NCBI RefSeq assembly: GCF_032917945.1
Contig: NZ_CP136624.1
Coordinates: forward strand, 3,968,001 to 4,032,000
Direction: 5' to 3'
Length of the DNA: 64,000 nucleotides
DNA from: Bradyrhizobium sp. sBnM-33
Lineage (GTDB): Bacteria; Pseudomonadota; Alphaproteobacteria; Rhizobiales; Xanthobacteraceae
In this document: positions 9,398 to 18,811 of the stretch, piece by piece
Position numbering within the stretch: position 1 is the first letter of the stretch
Layout of the letters: each line of letters opens with the position of its first letter
The notes under the pieces: generated by a model
The model's input: only the letters and a program-made list of their open reading frames with translations
Databases searched by the model: none
What the model was told of the DNA's origin: nothing
Program-made: the position numbers and the translations under genes

Positions 9398-10613
9398 ATG
9401 GCCGCTCGATCAACACACGCGATCTTCGCAATCCTCATCTCCTTTTTGTTGCCTGCCAGTTCTGCTCTCGCAGGCGGAGGCGGCGGGGCAGGCGCAGGCG
9501 GCGGGGCAGGCGCAGGCAGCGGGGCAGGCGCAGGCGGCGGGTCTGCGGCTGGCGGCGCCGGTGCCGGGGGCGGGACCGGCGGCGGGGGAGCGGCTGCGGG
9601 TGGTATGGGTGGTCCAGGCGCAGCTAGCGCAGGAGGAATCAGCGGGCGCGGTAGTGTCTCAAATGGAGCCCCTGGCAGCGTGGCTCCAAACGCAAACGTA
9701 AGCGGCGGATCCGCCTTCTCGACCGGCGCGCCGGGCGTCAACACCGTCAATCCATCCGGCATCCTTCCCCCCGGCCCCCCCGGCGGCGTGGCTCCAAACG
9801 CTAACGTGAGCGGCGGATCCCCCTTCTCGACCGGCGTGCCGGGCGTCAACACCGTCAATCCATCCGGCATCCTTCCCCCCGGCCCCCCCCGGCGGCGTGG
9901 CTCCAAACGCTAACGTGAGCGGCGGATCCCCCTTCTCGACCGGCGTGCCGAGCGTCAACACCGTCAATCCATCCGGCATCAATCCCCCTGGGGGCGTGGC
10001 TGCAAACGCAAACGTAAGCAGCGGATCCGCCCTCCCGACCGGCATCCAGGGCGGCAACACCGTCACTCCATCCGGCATCAATCCTCCTGGGGGCGTTGCT
10101 CCAAACGCAAACGTAAGCAGCGGATCCGCCTTCTCGAGCGGTGTCCAGGGCGGCAACACGGTTACGGTCGGTCCATCAGGCCAATCTGCCGTGGGAGCAG
10201 GCCCCGGCAGCGTAGCCCCGAATGCAAACCTAAGTGGCGGAGCCCCTCCGGCAACGGGCAACATCAGTGCCACAACTTCCTTCGGCATCGATCTCCCTCG
10301 AGGCCGAGCCGCTGGCGGTACCATTCCAGGCAGCGGGGTTTTAAGCAGAGGTGAGACGACGACGACCAACCCAGGTGGAGCTGCAGTCGGATCCTCTTCG
10401 CCACCTATAACCGGGCAATCGTCTCCGGTCGCTCCAGTGGCAGTTCAAGGTGTTGCCGCGCAGACATTGGTCACCCCGCAAACGGGCTTGGCCAAAGTCG
10501 CGGAAGACGGAGTATCAACCGAGATTGTTCGGGCAAAGCCGTGCAGTGCTGCCGCACGAGAAACGGATGGGACGACGACCTGCGTCGGGATACCAAGCCG
10601 ACATAAGCGATGA
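9398..10613 (+). CDS. Secreted Gly-rich repeat protein, frame broken at a poly-C tract
   Basis: The gene starts with ATG at 9398 (GAGG upstream) and a clear signal peptide ending SSALA near residue 25. A Gly/Ala-rich stretch follows (about residues 26-85). Then come five to six units of 33-39 residues built on VAPNANVSGGSAFSTG and NTVNPSGI. The last 60 residues contain two Cys and the ending ETDGTTTCVGIPSRHKR. In unit 2 a run of eight C at 9883-9890 shifts the frame, so as written translation stops at 9913. The equivalent run in unit 1 has seven C and stays in frame. The second part (9897-10613) continues the repeats perfectly, so this is one gene with a single-base slip. A phase-variable switch, a recent mutation or a sequencing error are all possible. 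Probably exported; function unknown. Confidence 0.7.
9659..10240 (+). repeat. Tandem ~99-117-bp coding repeats
   Basis: Five to six imperfect copies of a unit encoding VAPNANV[SG]..S.F..G....NTV.PSGI.PPGG. The first three copies are nearly identical at the DNA level, later ones diverge, which suggests recent amplification at the 5' end of the array. Confidence 0.75.
9883..9890 (+). repeat. C8 homopolymer that sets the reading frame
   Basis: Eight C between GG and GGCGGC. The equivalent site one repeat earlier (9775-9781) has seven C. The extra base moves translation out of the repeat frame. Confidence 0.8.
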
Positions 10614-11250
10614 TTGGATCCTTTGGATGGGCAAAGTACCAGCCGGCAGATTTCGCTGACTCCGGGCCAGCCGCACGGAAAGCTGCGTTAGAAGAAAATG
10701 GGACGGTACACGCTTCCGCTATTGGGTCGGGAACGTGACCAATTTCGCGAAATAACCGAGACAAGCTTGCTCACGACATCGAAGACAAATCCGAGCAAGC
10801 TTACCGATGAAGCGACGCACTAGAGTGGCATCGCAAGCTGATCGAAGCGTGAGCTCAATACTGCGAGCCTCGATCTAATGAAAACGTCGTCCACTTACTC
10901 GAACCTGTTCCCGTGGATTGCCTCGTGCGTAGTGGATATCGCCTGTTCACAGCCTAACCGCCGCGAACAACGCCCGGCAATGCCGGAAAATCAGGGGGAG
11001 TAACAGAAGTCCAGCAGCTTAAGGCCGAACGACGGCACCTGAGAAACAGCCGAGCGACACGCATTGAAGGACACGAGACCATCAGTCGCTTAGGGACGCA
11101 CCAAGTATGATCGGCCGTTCAATTACAAGCGAGATCGCTTACAAGTCTCGGCAATCGCGAACGGGGATGCGCAGGAGGATCCTCTCGGGACGCGCAGAAG
11201 GGTTGCTGGCTGCTGTCAGGAGGTTTGAACAAAATCCCTTCGTGCTCGGT
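10614..11250. other. No recognisable gene
   Basis: Frames are short and interrupted on both strands. No repeat, hairpin or start signal stood out on reading. Confidence 0.45.
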
Positions 11251-11988
11251 CTAATTGCGCTGACCGAAGGTTTGTAGGAACGACGGTACCTGGGCATTTT
11301 GCACAGACTGGCCCTGTGCTCGCACGTCTAGTGCGGGCGGAACCTGTACCCTTGCATTCTGCTCTCGCCGAACTGTTTTTCGGGGATTTTGCACGGGCCG
11401 TATTTCTGCATGCGTACTATTAGTGTGGAAGGGCCGGACAACTCGGTGCTTTTGCATCGGCCGGAGAGGTGCTCGGGCATTTTCGGCAATCTGTGCCCGC
11501 GCATTTTCCGCAACCTGTGCCGGCGCATCTTGAACGGACTGCACGGGCGCGACCTGTGCCTGCGCATCCTTCTCGGCCGCCCAAGCTTGAAATTGCCTCA
11601 TCAGGGCTTCAGACGATGTCGCCGTATTTTCCGTCTGACTTTGGCCGACGGATTCAAAGGCGGCAGCAATTTGGTCGCGGGTCGGCGCGTCCTGTGCGGT
11701 CGGCGGCAAAGCCTGAACGGTAGATTGAATTGCTGGCGCCCACTGATCGGGGCTACGCTGGTCTACCGATTTGTCGACCAGCGAAGCCGTGACATTTGCC
11801 AAGAGCGTCACGGGATTTCCCACCGACAGAATTGCGATACCGATCGCTGTCGCCGTTGCAAGCAAAATACTCGCCTTAAGCACGCGCGACGAGATAACAG
11901 CTCTGGTCCAAACTTTTCCGATAGACGGCTCAGGTTCGGCGAGAAAGAGAGGCAAAGGATTAGAATCAAAATCGCGTTTTGTCGGCAT
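11251..11988 (-). CDS. Hypothetical membrane-anchored protein with Gln/Ala-rich C-terminus
   Basis: A 245-residue protein. The start MPTKRDF at 11988 is chosen because AGGAGG lies 8 nt upstream; a start 27 codons earlier is open but lacks this. One transmembrane helix sits near residues 40-62 (ASILLATATAIGIAILSVGN). After it the chain is extra-membrane and rich in Ala, Gln, Asn and Arg, with repeated phrases AQVAENARAQIAENARA and PVQ. Such a layout fits a periplasmic or surface tail on an N-terminal anchor. I believe similar hypothetical proteins occur in other rhizobia but cannot name a family. Confidence 0.65.
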   Translation of the reverse strand: MPTKRDFDSNPLPLFLAEPEPSIGKVWTRAVISSRVLKASILLATATAIGIAILSVGNPVTLLANVTASLVDKSVDQRSPDQWAPAIQSTVQALPPTAQDAPTRDQIAAAFESVGQSQTENTATSSEALMRQFQAWAAEKDAQAQVAPVQSVQDAPAQVAENARAQIAENARAPLRPMQKHRVVRPFHTNSTHAEIRPVQNPRKTVRREQNARVQVPPALDVRAQGQSVQNAQVPSFLQTFGQRN

Positions 11989-12653
11989 TGGTGGATGCCT
12001 CCTTTTAGTATTCTTATCGACCTGTACCCCGCTATCGAGGTCCAAAAAGCGGAGAAATCTTGATTTCACTGGGGCCGCGGAAACCGCTTTCGGGAACTCG
12101 CCACGCTCGCTACTTTTGAACCTATCGGGTCAGCGCAGAGCGCCGTCAACACGTGGACACCGAGGTAGGCAAGTCAATCAATAGGTGGTGGCAAGCGCAG
12201 GCGTTGGATTAAGCCTAATCCGCTAATGGCACTTTCGGAATGACCGGTCGAGCTGACCGCGTCAGGTCATCGAAGGCAAAGCGGATATCGCAATTCACGC
12301 TGGCAGAGGTCCGGAAATGAGTTCTTGCCGACTAACATGAAGTCACTATTTCCGGGCCGCTGGCCCTGGAATGGCAAGCCCTTGCAAGAGGGACTGAAGC
12401 TAGAGTTCTAACCGGCTCGCCCGACGGGGCGTTGTCAAATACGGCGTGAACATGGGGTGCGTGGAATTGCAAGACGCATTCGTACTGGGGCGAAATTGCC
12501 ACCGCACGATTAGCGCGGACATGAGCGGCAAAGACTTGAGGCTTGGTTTCGCATCCAGCTTGGCAGCCTCGGTCGGTGCACTACTCTTCATCGTGCGTGT
12601 CATTGCGGTAGGCCGCAATGATATTTGGTTTGCCTGTCGGGAAATGACGGGAC
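11989..12653. other. No firm gene
   Basis: Between the hypothetical protein and the PRC-like remnant, frames on both strands around 12400-12660 are open for about 70 codons. One on the plus strand has a hydrophobic stretch, but neither has a good start signal. Confidence 0.35.
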
Positions 12654-12940
12654 TCAGTCTATGAAAGCCGAATTCTGAGGGCGACGGGCTGGATCGGCGG
12701 CGAAAGAGTAGGCCCCCGCGCTTGGAGCAATGAAGGGCCGTCGCAGCGGCCCTTCGTTGTCCTTGTTAAATCCCACCCCGTAATAGTCGTTCACCGCACG
12801 GATTCTTGTTGGATCACTCCCATTCCATGAATTGTCGTTGCTATACTTCGGGGCATTCTGCAGCTGCGACTCCGTGATGCCAGCATCGTAGCCGCCGAGA
12901 TTTGTATCGTACTTCAATGATTGCCACGGGAGCGGCTAGT
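12654..12940 (-). pseudogene. C-terminal remnant of a PRC-barrel-like protein
   Basis: The frame reads PLPWQSLKYDTNLGGYDAG, then ITESQLQNAPKY and NDYYGV. This resembles the end of rhizobial PRC-barrel proteins (a tryptophan-containing strand, a YDT..GGY turn, ITE.QL..AP and a final YYG). That match is from memory. The N-terminal barrel is gone: a TAG lies just upstream. After YYGV the frame runs through the terminator hairpin at 12732-12755, so the original stop was also lost. Confidence 0.45.
12732..12755 (-). terminator. Perfect 9-bp hairpin
   Basis: GAAGGGCCG at 12732-12740 pairs perfectly with CGGCCCTTC at 12747-12755 across TCGCAG. It lies where the 3' end of the PRC-like gene would have been, so it is probably that gene's old terminator. 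Confidence 0.6.
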
Positions 12941-13630
12941 GGTCATACTGTTTCTCTTATGTAAGTGACCCATCGTCTCCTCCAGGGTTGATGGAGCGTG
13001 CAATAGGCGTCGAAGCCTTCGGTTCCTTTTGGTCGTCAGTCCCGAGCACGAGCCTCAACCTACAAATGATGCTCGCTGCGATGCAAAAAGACAAAGCGCC
13101 AGTTAGGTCAGGCTGCGAGCTGTGCTCTGCAACCTGACGCATTAATGTAAGGGCAACCTCGCCGTTGCCCTGGCAGAACGTCAAGGCGCGACGGAAAAGA
13201 TAATCCCGAGTAGGTCAACTCATCGAGGTCTGTCTCTCCGGCTTGCCAGCGCCCACGTACAAAGCGCTGCAACGTGCAGCGTCGCTCTTGTCGGGAGCAA
13301 CCGAATTGTTACGCGCCAGATAGATCGACCACGCTTATTGTGTTGCGCGGATGTACACATAGGGCTCCTGCATGCATCAACGTCCTTTACGGGAGTCCCG
13401 GAGATTGATGCCGGCCGGCGCTGAAATTTAAGGCTGATGACGCCTGTCGGCGTGTTGCTCTTGCGAGCTGCCTGAGCTGAACTAACGTGTCCGCTTACAT
13501 GGCCGTTCTATTGGCTAGCGGTCTGCACGCGATTATTGAATGCTCGACCGAGCAACGGCGATCTTTTTTACGCGTGGCCAAAGTAACGAGTCGCGATTTC
13601 TAAGCTGTGGCCCTCTCAGAAGTTCCGCAA
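12941..13630. other. No firm gene
   Basis: A 75-codon minus-strand frame at 12957-13184 has no recognisable product or ribosome-binding site. The rest is interrupted in all frames. The stretch ends where duplication copy B begins. Confidence 0.4.
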
Positions 13631-13812
13631 ATTAAATTTAAGGACAGAAACTCGCCAAATTTGGCGCTCAAGACGCAATTTATTAGGACGCTACCCACAA
13701 GACTGGAACAAGTGTTCCGTTAGCGTATCAGCACCGCCGAGTTTGCAATCGGTGGCTTTCGCTTTCCTGTTTTCACGACGTTCTGGCCGTTCAATCCGCT
13801 AAGGGACCGAAG

Positions 13813-14031
13813 ATGATCAAGCGAGGGGACCGGGTTAAGATCACAGCGCGCGTCGCAGCCGCGTTCAACAACAACAAGCGCCCGGGCCAGTTTGACTGGA
13901 CCGATCGGCGCGGCGTGGTCGAGCGCATCACCGCCAACAAAGCCACCCCGATCGTGGTGTGGGACGGTCGGAAGTCGCCGGACGACGTGCCGATCCGCAG
14001 CATTGAACTCGAACCAGCAGAGTTGGGATAG
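13813..14031 (+). CDS. Small basic protein, possibly SH3/KOW-like
   Basis: A 72-residue protein with ATG at 13813 and GGGACCGAAG just upstream. It begins MIKRGDRVKITARV and later has RRGVVERITANKATPIVVWD and a final IRSIELEPAELG. The pattern, a turn after RGDRV, a GVV strand and VVWDG, is that of a small beta-barrel as in KOW or SH3-like domains, but this is inference. It is the intact member of the inverted duplication; the other copy is frameshifted. A terminator hairpin follows at 14151-14172, so it is monocistronic. Confidence 0.6.
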   Translation: MIKRGDRVKITARVAAAFNNNKRPGQFDWTDRRGVVERITANKATPIVVWDGRKSPDDVPIRSIELEPAELG

Positions 14032-14150
14032 CTCCTCCATTGAAACGCGGGAGGGTCGACATGGGGAAGCCGCTTGGGATTGCGGTTCGACCTATCGCTG
14101 CCCCAAGTGCTGCGTGGCATCTGAACTGGATAGAGCAGGGGATGACTATG

Positions 14151-14172
14151 AGACCGCCCGAAGGCGGCTCTC
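14151..14172 (+). terminator. CCGCC-CGAA-GGCGG hairpin
   Basis: AGACCGCC at 14151-14158 faces GGCGGCTCT at 14163-14171 across CGAA, with flanking pairs allowing one mismatch. It ends the duplicated segment and follows the 72-aa gene. Confidence 0.5.
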
Positions 14173-14380
14173 CATCGCAGCTGTCATCCGCCGTCGGCGG
14201 CTGCCGGACTGTTTCCGGCGCGGCTGTGATAAGCCAAACAGGTGACGAACTCCATCCGACACACCCCCACAGGAAGGCCAGCAGAGTCCGCTGGAGCGCT
14301 CCATTTCAAGACCAACGGTTTTCCACCGAGCATGTGTTTTCGCGCGACAGGAAGACTCCGGAAATAAGCCAGAGACGAGA

Positions 14381-14689
14381 TTGACGGGTTTATCCGGTTT
14401 GTGGGTGAGACCGACAAACCATCTGGAGCTGGAGCCGGAGGACGAAGCCGACGACGCGGACGACGAGCCGTCCCTAAGCTCATTCGATCGCATGACCGGC
14501 GAGAGCAAGTCATGTTGGCTTCGTCTGTGGGATAATCCCGGGATTGATGCCGAGCGGGATGATGGCGATCGGAAGGAGGTTGACCCGAACGAGGCGAAGC
14601 AACACCCGTGGAGATGCGGTGATGGCAAAGGAACAGCCCTGGCACCCACGCCACGCAATCATGCAGGCAACTGCCCTCAGGGGTCTTAA
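14381..14689 (+). CDS. Acidic hypothetical protein, possibly a gene fragment
   Basis: A 102-residue frame opened by TTG at 14381 with no clear ribosome-binding site. Residues about 15-35 are strongly acidic (ELEPEDEADDADDEPSLSS) and the rest is polar. Such DEPSL-containing acidic stretches occur in rhizobial and prophage hypothetical proteins. The lack of a good start suggests the 3' part of a longer, broken gene. Confidence 0.35.
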   Translation: MTGLSGLWVRPTNHLELEPEDEADDADDEPSLSSFDRMTGESKSCWLRLWDNPGIDAERDDGDRKEVDPNEAKQHPWRCGDGKGTALAPTPRNHAGNCPQGS

Positions 14690-15160
14690 AGGCGGCAACC
14701 CACCTTGTCATGTTGCGGGGTTTCTGGGATTGCGAAACCTGCACGGAACCCTGCTAGCGGCTGTCGTTAGGATTGGGGGCACGAATGCGACTGATCCGTC
14801 TCTACGCGGCACGTGCTTGTTTTCGGGTGAGCATTTGGCTTGCCAAGCTGGGAAGGCGGCTCGCCGGCTTCTGAATGAGAAACGGCCCCAGCTGCTGGAG
14901 AGGGCCCGGCCGCCACTTTCTCCCGGTTTGTCTCCACGCTGCGCGTGAGCGATGGTTTCAACCCTGGGCAACGCTGCAGGTTCCCAGGAACGGCCCGAGG
15001 TTGAGGTTTGCAGGGGGTTCCGAAGGCCGGTTGCAAGCTCAACAACCCTCCGCGTTCTGTTCACTATTGGACAGACGCTGCCAGATTTTCCCGCTCTTAT
15101 CAGGGCGCCAGACGGGGTACCCACTACGCCCTCTGGCTGTTTGAATAGGAATACTCTTAT

Positions 15161-15191
15161 GGCCTCGGCACGTCCCGCCGGGGCCATTTTT
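15161..15191 (+). terminator. GGCCTCGGC/GCCGGGGCC hairpin with T-run
   Basis: GGCCTCGGC at 15161-15169 pairs with GCCGGGGCC at 15177-15185 with one mismatch, followed by ATTTTT. A textbook rho-independent shape on the plus strand, but no upstream gene is recognisable. Confidence 0.6.
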
Positions 15192-15222
15192 ATTGGAGCA
15201 GCGGACAGGTCTGAATGAGAAG

Positions 15223-15254
15223 CGCCCCCAGCCACGGGGTACGGGCTGGGGGCG
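15223..15254. terminator. Perfect 11-bp GC-rich hairpin
   Basis: CGCCCCCAGCC at 15223-15233 pairs perfectly with GGCTGGGGGCG at 15244-15254 across 10 nt. There is no T-run on either side. It may be a terminator remnant or a repeat element. Confidence 0.5.
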
Positions 15255-15604
15255 TCATTGGTGCGCCTGTTGGGCGACGGGCGCCCACAGCAACGTACCT
15301 CACGACCCACAGTTCCTACGCCAGCGATTCCGCCAAGAAATATACCCGGCCTCAACAGGCCATCCCGGTGCGTGTAACCCGAGTGTAAGGGCCGGCGTGT
15401 GTCGCCTGGAATGGTCGTGCGTCGGGCCACCTTAGGCCTCGATCAATGCTCAGCCTCCGGCTGACCCATTGCGGCCAGATATCTGCTGCGTGACTGCGTC
15501 CGAATCAGATCAAAGATAAATTGCATGACCAATCCCGTTTGCTGGAAATGACGATGTCTAGTCTATGTTTCAGGATGTTTTCGTCGGTTGAGGAAAACAG
15601 TTTC

Positions 15605-15650
15605 GTCCCAAAAAATCCGCCGCCCGGTTCGAAATCCATTGCCGGGCGGC
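15605..15650 (-). terminator. 9-bp hairpin with T-run on the minus strand
   Basis: GCCGCCCGG at 15619-15627 pairs perfectly with CCGGGCGGC at 15642-15650. On the minus strand the hairpin is followed by a run of six T (A at 15610-15615 on the plus strand). It would end transcription coming from the right, where no minus-strand gene is recognisable. Confidence 0.55.
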
Positions 15651-15794
15651 GCTTGTCGCAAACTGGGCCACTCAAATCCCCAGCCATCTATCTAGAGCAA
15701 TGTCTATGCCATGGCGTTATGGCGCTCCTGCAGGCCGGTTTTCGCCACGAATCTTCCTTAACTTGGAATTTGGCCATGCCATCAGGCCCGGCGC

Positions 15795-16037
15795 GTGCCT
15801 TTCCGAGGACTCACCGCGCGTCGGGCCGCTCCTTTGGTATCGGTGAAAAGCCGTCTGATATTCCTGTTTCTCATTACGAACCTGATCGCGGGCTTTACGG
15901 CTACCGGCAGCAACCCGGTTGCCGACATGCCGTCGTGGATTGGCGGGCTGCCATCCGGGGCTCCACCACTGACGCTCGGCAAGCTGAGAGAGCTTAAGAA
16001 AGCGGCGCGTCCAAAGGGAAAAGACGCCAAGCAGTAG
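15795..16037 (+). CDS. Small hypothetical protein, one hydrophobic segment
   Basis: An 80-residue frame with a hydrophobic stretch at about residues 20-37 (LIFLFLITNLIAGF), then VADMPSWIGGLPSGAPP and a Lys-rich end. The MP.W.GGLP..APP phrase is familiar from short rhizobial hypothetical proteins, by memory only. The exact start is uncertain; no strong ribosome-binding site was seen. Confidence 0.35.
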   Translation: MPFRGLTARRAAPLVSVKSRLIFLFLITNLIAGFTATGSNPVADMPSWIGGLPSGAPPLTLGKLRELKKAARPKGKDAKQ

Positions 16038-16724
16038 CGCTGGCTTTATCCCAATGCGGCACACGCGCGCCGGCGCAAACGGCGGTCTAATATCGGCGCT
16101 GCGATGGCCGCAAACCTGATAGCCAGCATTGGCTCCAATCCTGCAAAGAATCACGCCCAGCTTGAATAGACTATTCCAGGGGAAATCATTGAATAACAAA
16201 ATGCCTGCGAGGTAAAGCGAGCACCGCCGATATTATCAGTACTGCTGAGGCATCGATCTCGGTAGCCTGGTTAGCTTCATTGCTTCCTCCACACGGCAAA
16301 AATATCCAAGCTGGATGTTTTGAGGAGTGTGCAAGTGTCGTGAGGTCGCTTCGGCTGGCTCGGTTTATCAGGCCTGGTACTGCAGCGTCGACCGATGCGA
16401 ATTACAGCGCCGTGCAACCGCGATCACATAAAGGTATCTTTGTCGCACATCGTTCGTGCGCGTTTAATGTTGGACGGTTGCGGCTGGCTAATGGTGCTCA
16501 TCCTCGTTCGCTGGTTGCTGCACGTTCAGCGCGACGGGCAACATCACAATATCATCGCACCAAGGTCTCCCGATTGCCCTGATCTCGTCACTGTCGTCGC
16601 CGAAATCCGGCTTCGTACTTAGCGTGGGACGTCGGAGGCGAGCAGCCATCGTAGATTGGTGCGCCTCGGTACTGGCCATCTGTAAATCGGGCGCGAATGC
16701 CAGTGTACACCAAGGATGCAAAAT
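16038..16724. other. No recognisable gene; upstream region of the glycanase
   Basis: Overlapping frames are open on both strands but none has start signals. I looked for a type III secretion (tts) box and a sigma-54 site upstream of the glycanase and saw no convincing match. Confidence 0.4.
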
Positions 16725-18578
16725 ATGGCGAACCTGGATCTTACGGGGTATAAGCTAACGTTCTCGGACGAGTTTAACACTCGAAGCATCTCCGCAACAG
16801 GAGAAGGTACCACTTGGGCTGATATGCGCTCTGAGTGGATCATGAGCGACGGCAAGGCCGAAGTTGGCTTTGGACATAGCTCGTTCGTCGATCCTTCCTC
16901 AGGTTATGATCCGTTCAAGGTCGAAGGTGGCGCACTGACCATCACGGCCACAGGCGACGTCACGCCTTCCGGTATTCAGGGGAGCATGGAATCTGGGCTG
17001 ATTACCACGGAGGGTGACTGGTCGCAGAAGCAAGGTTACTTTGAAATGCGCGCTGACTTGAGCGATGCCCCGCACGCGTGGGACGCCTTTTGGATGCTGC
17101 CCGACCAACAGGTTAATCCCGGCACGCCTGATGCGTGGCAGGAACTGGACGTGGTTGAGCACTATGGCGAAAACGACAAGGGCGTGTATAGCCACATCCA
17201 CACTACCGATCCGTCGAATGGTATTCCTTGGCAGCAAAATCGTCAGGTCTACAGCGAGACAGCCAACGAGGACGGGTATCACACCTACGGTGTTCTCTGG
17301 GAAGCGGACAAGCTCAGCTTCTACGTGGACGGTGAGTTAAAGGGTTCGCAAGTTACTCCTTCCGACTACAGCAACCCGCAATACCTGATCGCCAACTTGG
17401 CTACGCAGGCCGGCGCTGTTGGTGGGGAGCAAATGAAGATCGACTACATTCGCGCCTATTCAAAAGATGGGTCCAACCCCACAGTGGCGCTGGGTCAGGT
17501 CTCGGCTCCTGATGGGCGCGATCCTGGCACGTATGGCGCAACGGCGCTTGACGGTTCGGCACCTGCTCCGGCTGTAATCGCCGCCGATGATGTCCCGCCA
17601 GCCGCTCCGGCCGTTGTCGCCGCCGATGATGTCCCGCCAGCTGCTCCGACCGTTGTCGCCGCCGATGATGTCCCGCCAGCTGCTCCGGCCGTTGTCGCCG
17701 CCGATGATGTCCCGCCAGCTGCTCCGACCGTTGTCGCCGCCGATGATGTCCCGCCAGCCGCTCCGGCCGTTGTCGCGGCCGATGACGTCTCGCCAGCCGC
17801 TCCGATCAATGGTGCCAATACCGCCGCCCAAGCCGAGGTCCCGGCGCAGGCACTCAACGCCCGTGACGTGTCTTTCGAGACCATGTTTAACGATGCGACC
17901 ACAACTGTTGAAGAAGGGCTCCGGCACCACAACGTCCGGGTGGACAGTCAAAGCAATGGGGTGGAGGGCAGCTCCGTTGCCGATCTTCGACTAGCTCAGA
18001 CCGGGCTGAGCGCCGACGTCTGGGCCGATTTTATCGCCTCGGGCAACGTTCCTGGAGACCGCGCGGAGCACTTGGTAGCGACGGCCAACGCACACGGTAT
18101 GGGTGCCTTCATCCGAACGCTGGAAAGTTGGGAGCAGAATAATTCCAATCTCGATGCCTCCCCGGGCCGCCTGTTCGAGGCTCGGTTCAACAACGAACTG
18201 CTGGGCGACGATTCCACCATCGGCACCCTGGCGGCGATGATTAATGGACATCAGAGGCACGATACTGCGCTGGTCACGGCGGCTGAGGAAGGATTCCACG
18301 CCAACCGTGCTGACGTGAGCGGCAACAATGTCCCGCTAGAAGGGGGCACCTACTTTGCTCACGCGCACACAATCTCCGACCCGCTGAGCACTATCACAGA
18401 TTTGCTGCCGTCTGCGGTGGGTACGCGGCTGACAGCGGCTTCTCTGGCCGGCGCTGCCGTTGCAGATGTTCCACCCGGCGTGGCCGGCGGAATGGAAAAT
18501 GCTGTTGCACACGCAGCGCCGTTCGGGACAGACGGCCGGTGTGCCCACCACCAGCACTTCGAGCACATGTGGGGCTGA
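16725..18578 (+). CDS. Family 16 glycoside hydrolase with 13-residue repeats
   Basis: A 617-residue protein. MANLDLTGY at 16725 is taken as start because AAGGA lies 8 nt upstream; an ATG at 16716 overlaps that site. Residues 1-250 form a GH16 beta-glucanase domain with the catalytic motif ELDVVE (E140, D142, E145) and substrate-cleft residues around WDAFWMLPD. Residues 284-361 are six 13-residue repeats (VVAADDVPPAAPA/T). The C-terminal 240 residues are acidic, not recognised, and lack RTX nonapeptides. No signal peptide is visible. Rhizobial GH16 enzymes such as ExoK and ExsH trim exopolysaccharides, and ExsH leaves by a type I system without a signal peptide, so a similar export route is possible here. 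Substrate not determinable. Confidence 0.85.
   Translation: MANLDLTGYKLTFSDEFNTRSISATGEGTTWADMRSEWIMSDGKAEVGFGHSSFVDPSSGYDPFKVEGGALTITATGDVTPSGIQGSMESGLITTEGDWSQKQGYFEMRADLSDAPHAWDAFWMLPDQQVNPGTPDAWQELDVVEHYGENDKGVYSHIHTTDPSNGIPWQQNRQVYSETANEDGYHTYGVLWEADKLSFYVDGELKGSQVTPSDYSNPQYLIANLATQAGAVGGEQMKIDYIRAYSKDGSNPTVALGQVSAPDGRDPGTYGATALDGSAPAPAVIAADDVPPAAPAVVAADDVPPAAPTVVAADDVPPAAPAVVAADDVPPAAPTVVAADDVPPAAPAVVAADDVSPAAPINGANTAAQAEVPAQALNARDVSFETMFNDATTTVEEGLRHHNVRVDSQSNGVEGSSVADLRLAQTGLSADVWADFIASGNVPGDRAEHLVATANAHGMGAFIRTLESWEQNNSNLDASPGRLFEARFNNELLGDDSTIGTLAAMINGHQRHDTALVTAAEEGFHANRADVSGNNVPLEGGTYFAHAHTISDPLSTITDLLPSAVGTRLTAASLAGAAVADVPPGVAGGMENAVAHAAPFGTDGRCAHHQHFEHMWG
17574..17807 (+). repeat. 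Six 39-bp in-frame repeats
   Basis: Six copies of a unit encoding VVAADDVPPAAP(A/T), the last with DDVSPAAPI. Copies alternate between A and T at the final position and are otherwise almost identical in DNA, pointing to recent expansion of a linker. Confidence 0.85.
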
Positions 18579-18811
18579 CTGCAACTCTGTAGTGACCGTC
18601 TCAACGTATGTTCCGAGCTGGACGGAGCACCCGCCCAGCGCGGAACAAAGGGTATGAAAAGGTGCGCTAGGATGCCGCGGGAGGTTTGATCTGCTCTGTG
18701 CAGAACCTCTTTTCTGCAAGCGGGGACGCCAGCAGCGGGCGAGGGGTGCCGCGCGATTTGCATGCTACTGATCTTTCTTCTGCCAATGGCAGTCACAACG
18801 CTCGGCGGCGG

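Larger units (their letters stand above)
13631..14173 (+). repeat. Inverted duplication, copy B
   Basis: Counterpart of 7540-8020 in opposite orientation. It starts with GGACAGAAACTC and the 12-base palindrome GCCAAATTTGGC. It carries the intact 72-aa gene and ends with a CCGCC/GGCGG terminator. About 60 nt before the start codon are absent from copy A. Confidence 0.75.
14690..15794. other. Gene-poor stretch holding three strong hairpins
   Basis: No frame is convincing. Three hairpins are annotated separately (15161-15191, 15223-15254, 15605-15650). The phrase CTGAATGAGAA followed by CGCCCC or CGGCCCC occurs at 14869 and 15211, so part of the region may be a short duplication. Confidence 0.4.

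Noticed and set aside
12400..12664. Opposed 70-codon frames, one with a hydrophobic stretch
   Set aside because: Neither has a start signal, and both cover the same bases, so at most one could be real; I could not choose.
13100..13150. Inverted repeat GTCAGG / CCTGAC that might be a regulatory box
   Set aside because: Only 6-bp arms far apart, and no gene follows in the right direction.
12957..13184. 75-codon minus-strand frame
   Set aside because: No ribosome-binding site, no recognisable fold or motif.
14708..15430. A 240-codon open frame on the minus strand
   Set aside because: It spans two strong hairpins, lacks a ribosome-binding site, and its composition (Arg, Ser, Pro-rich) is that of an antisense reading of GC-rich DNA.
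16580..16724. Possible tts box or sigma-54 promoter before the glycanase
   Set aside because: Stretches such as CGTCACTGTCGTCG show only weak resemblance and spacing does not fit either consensus.
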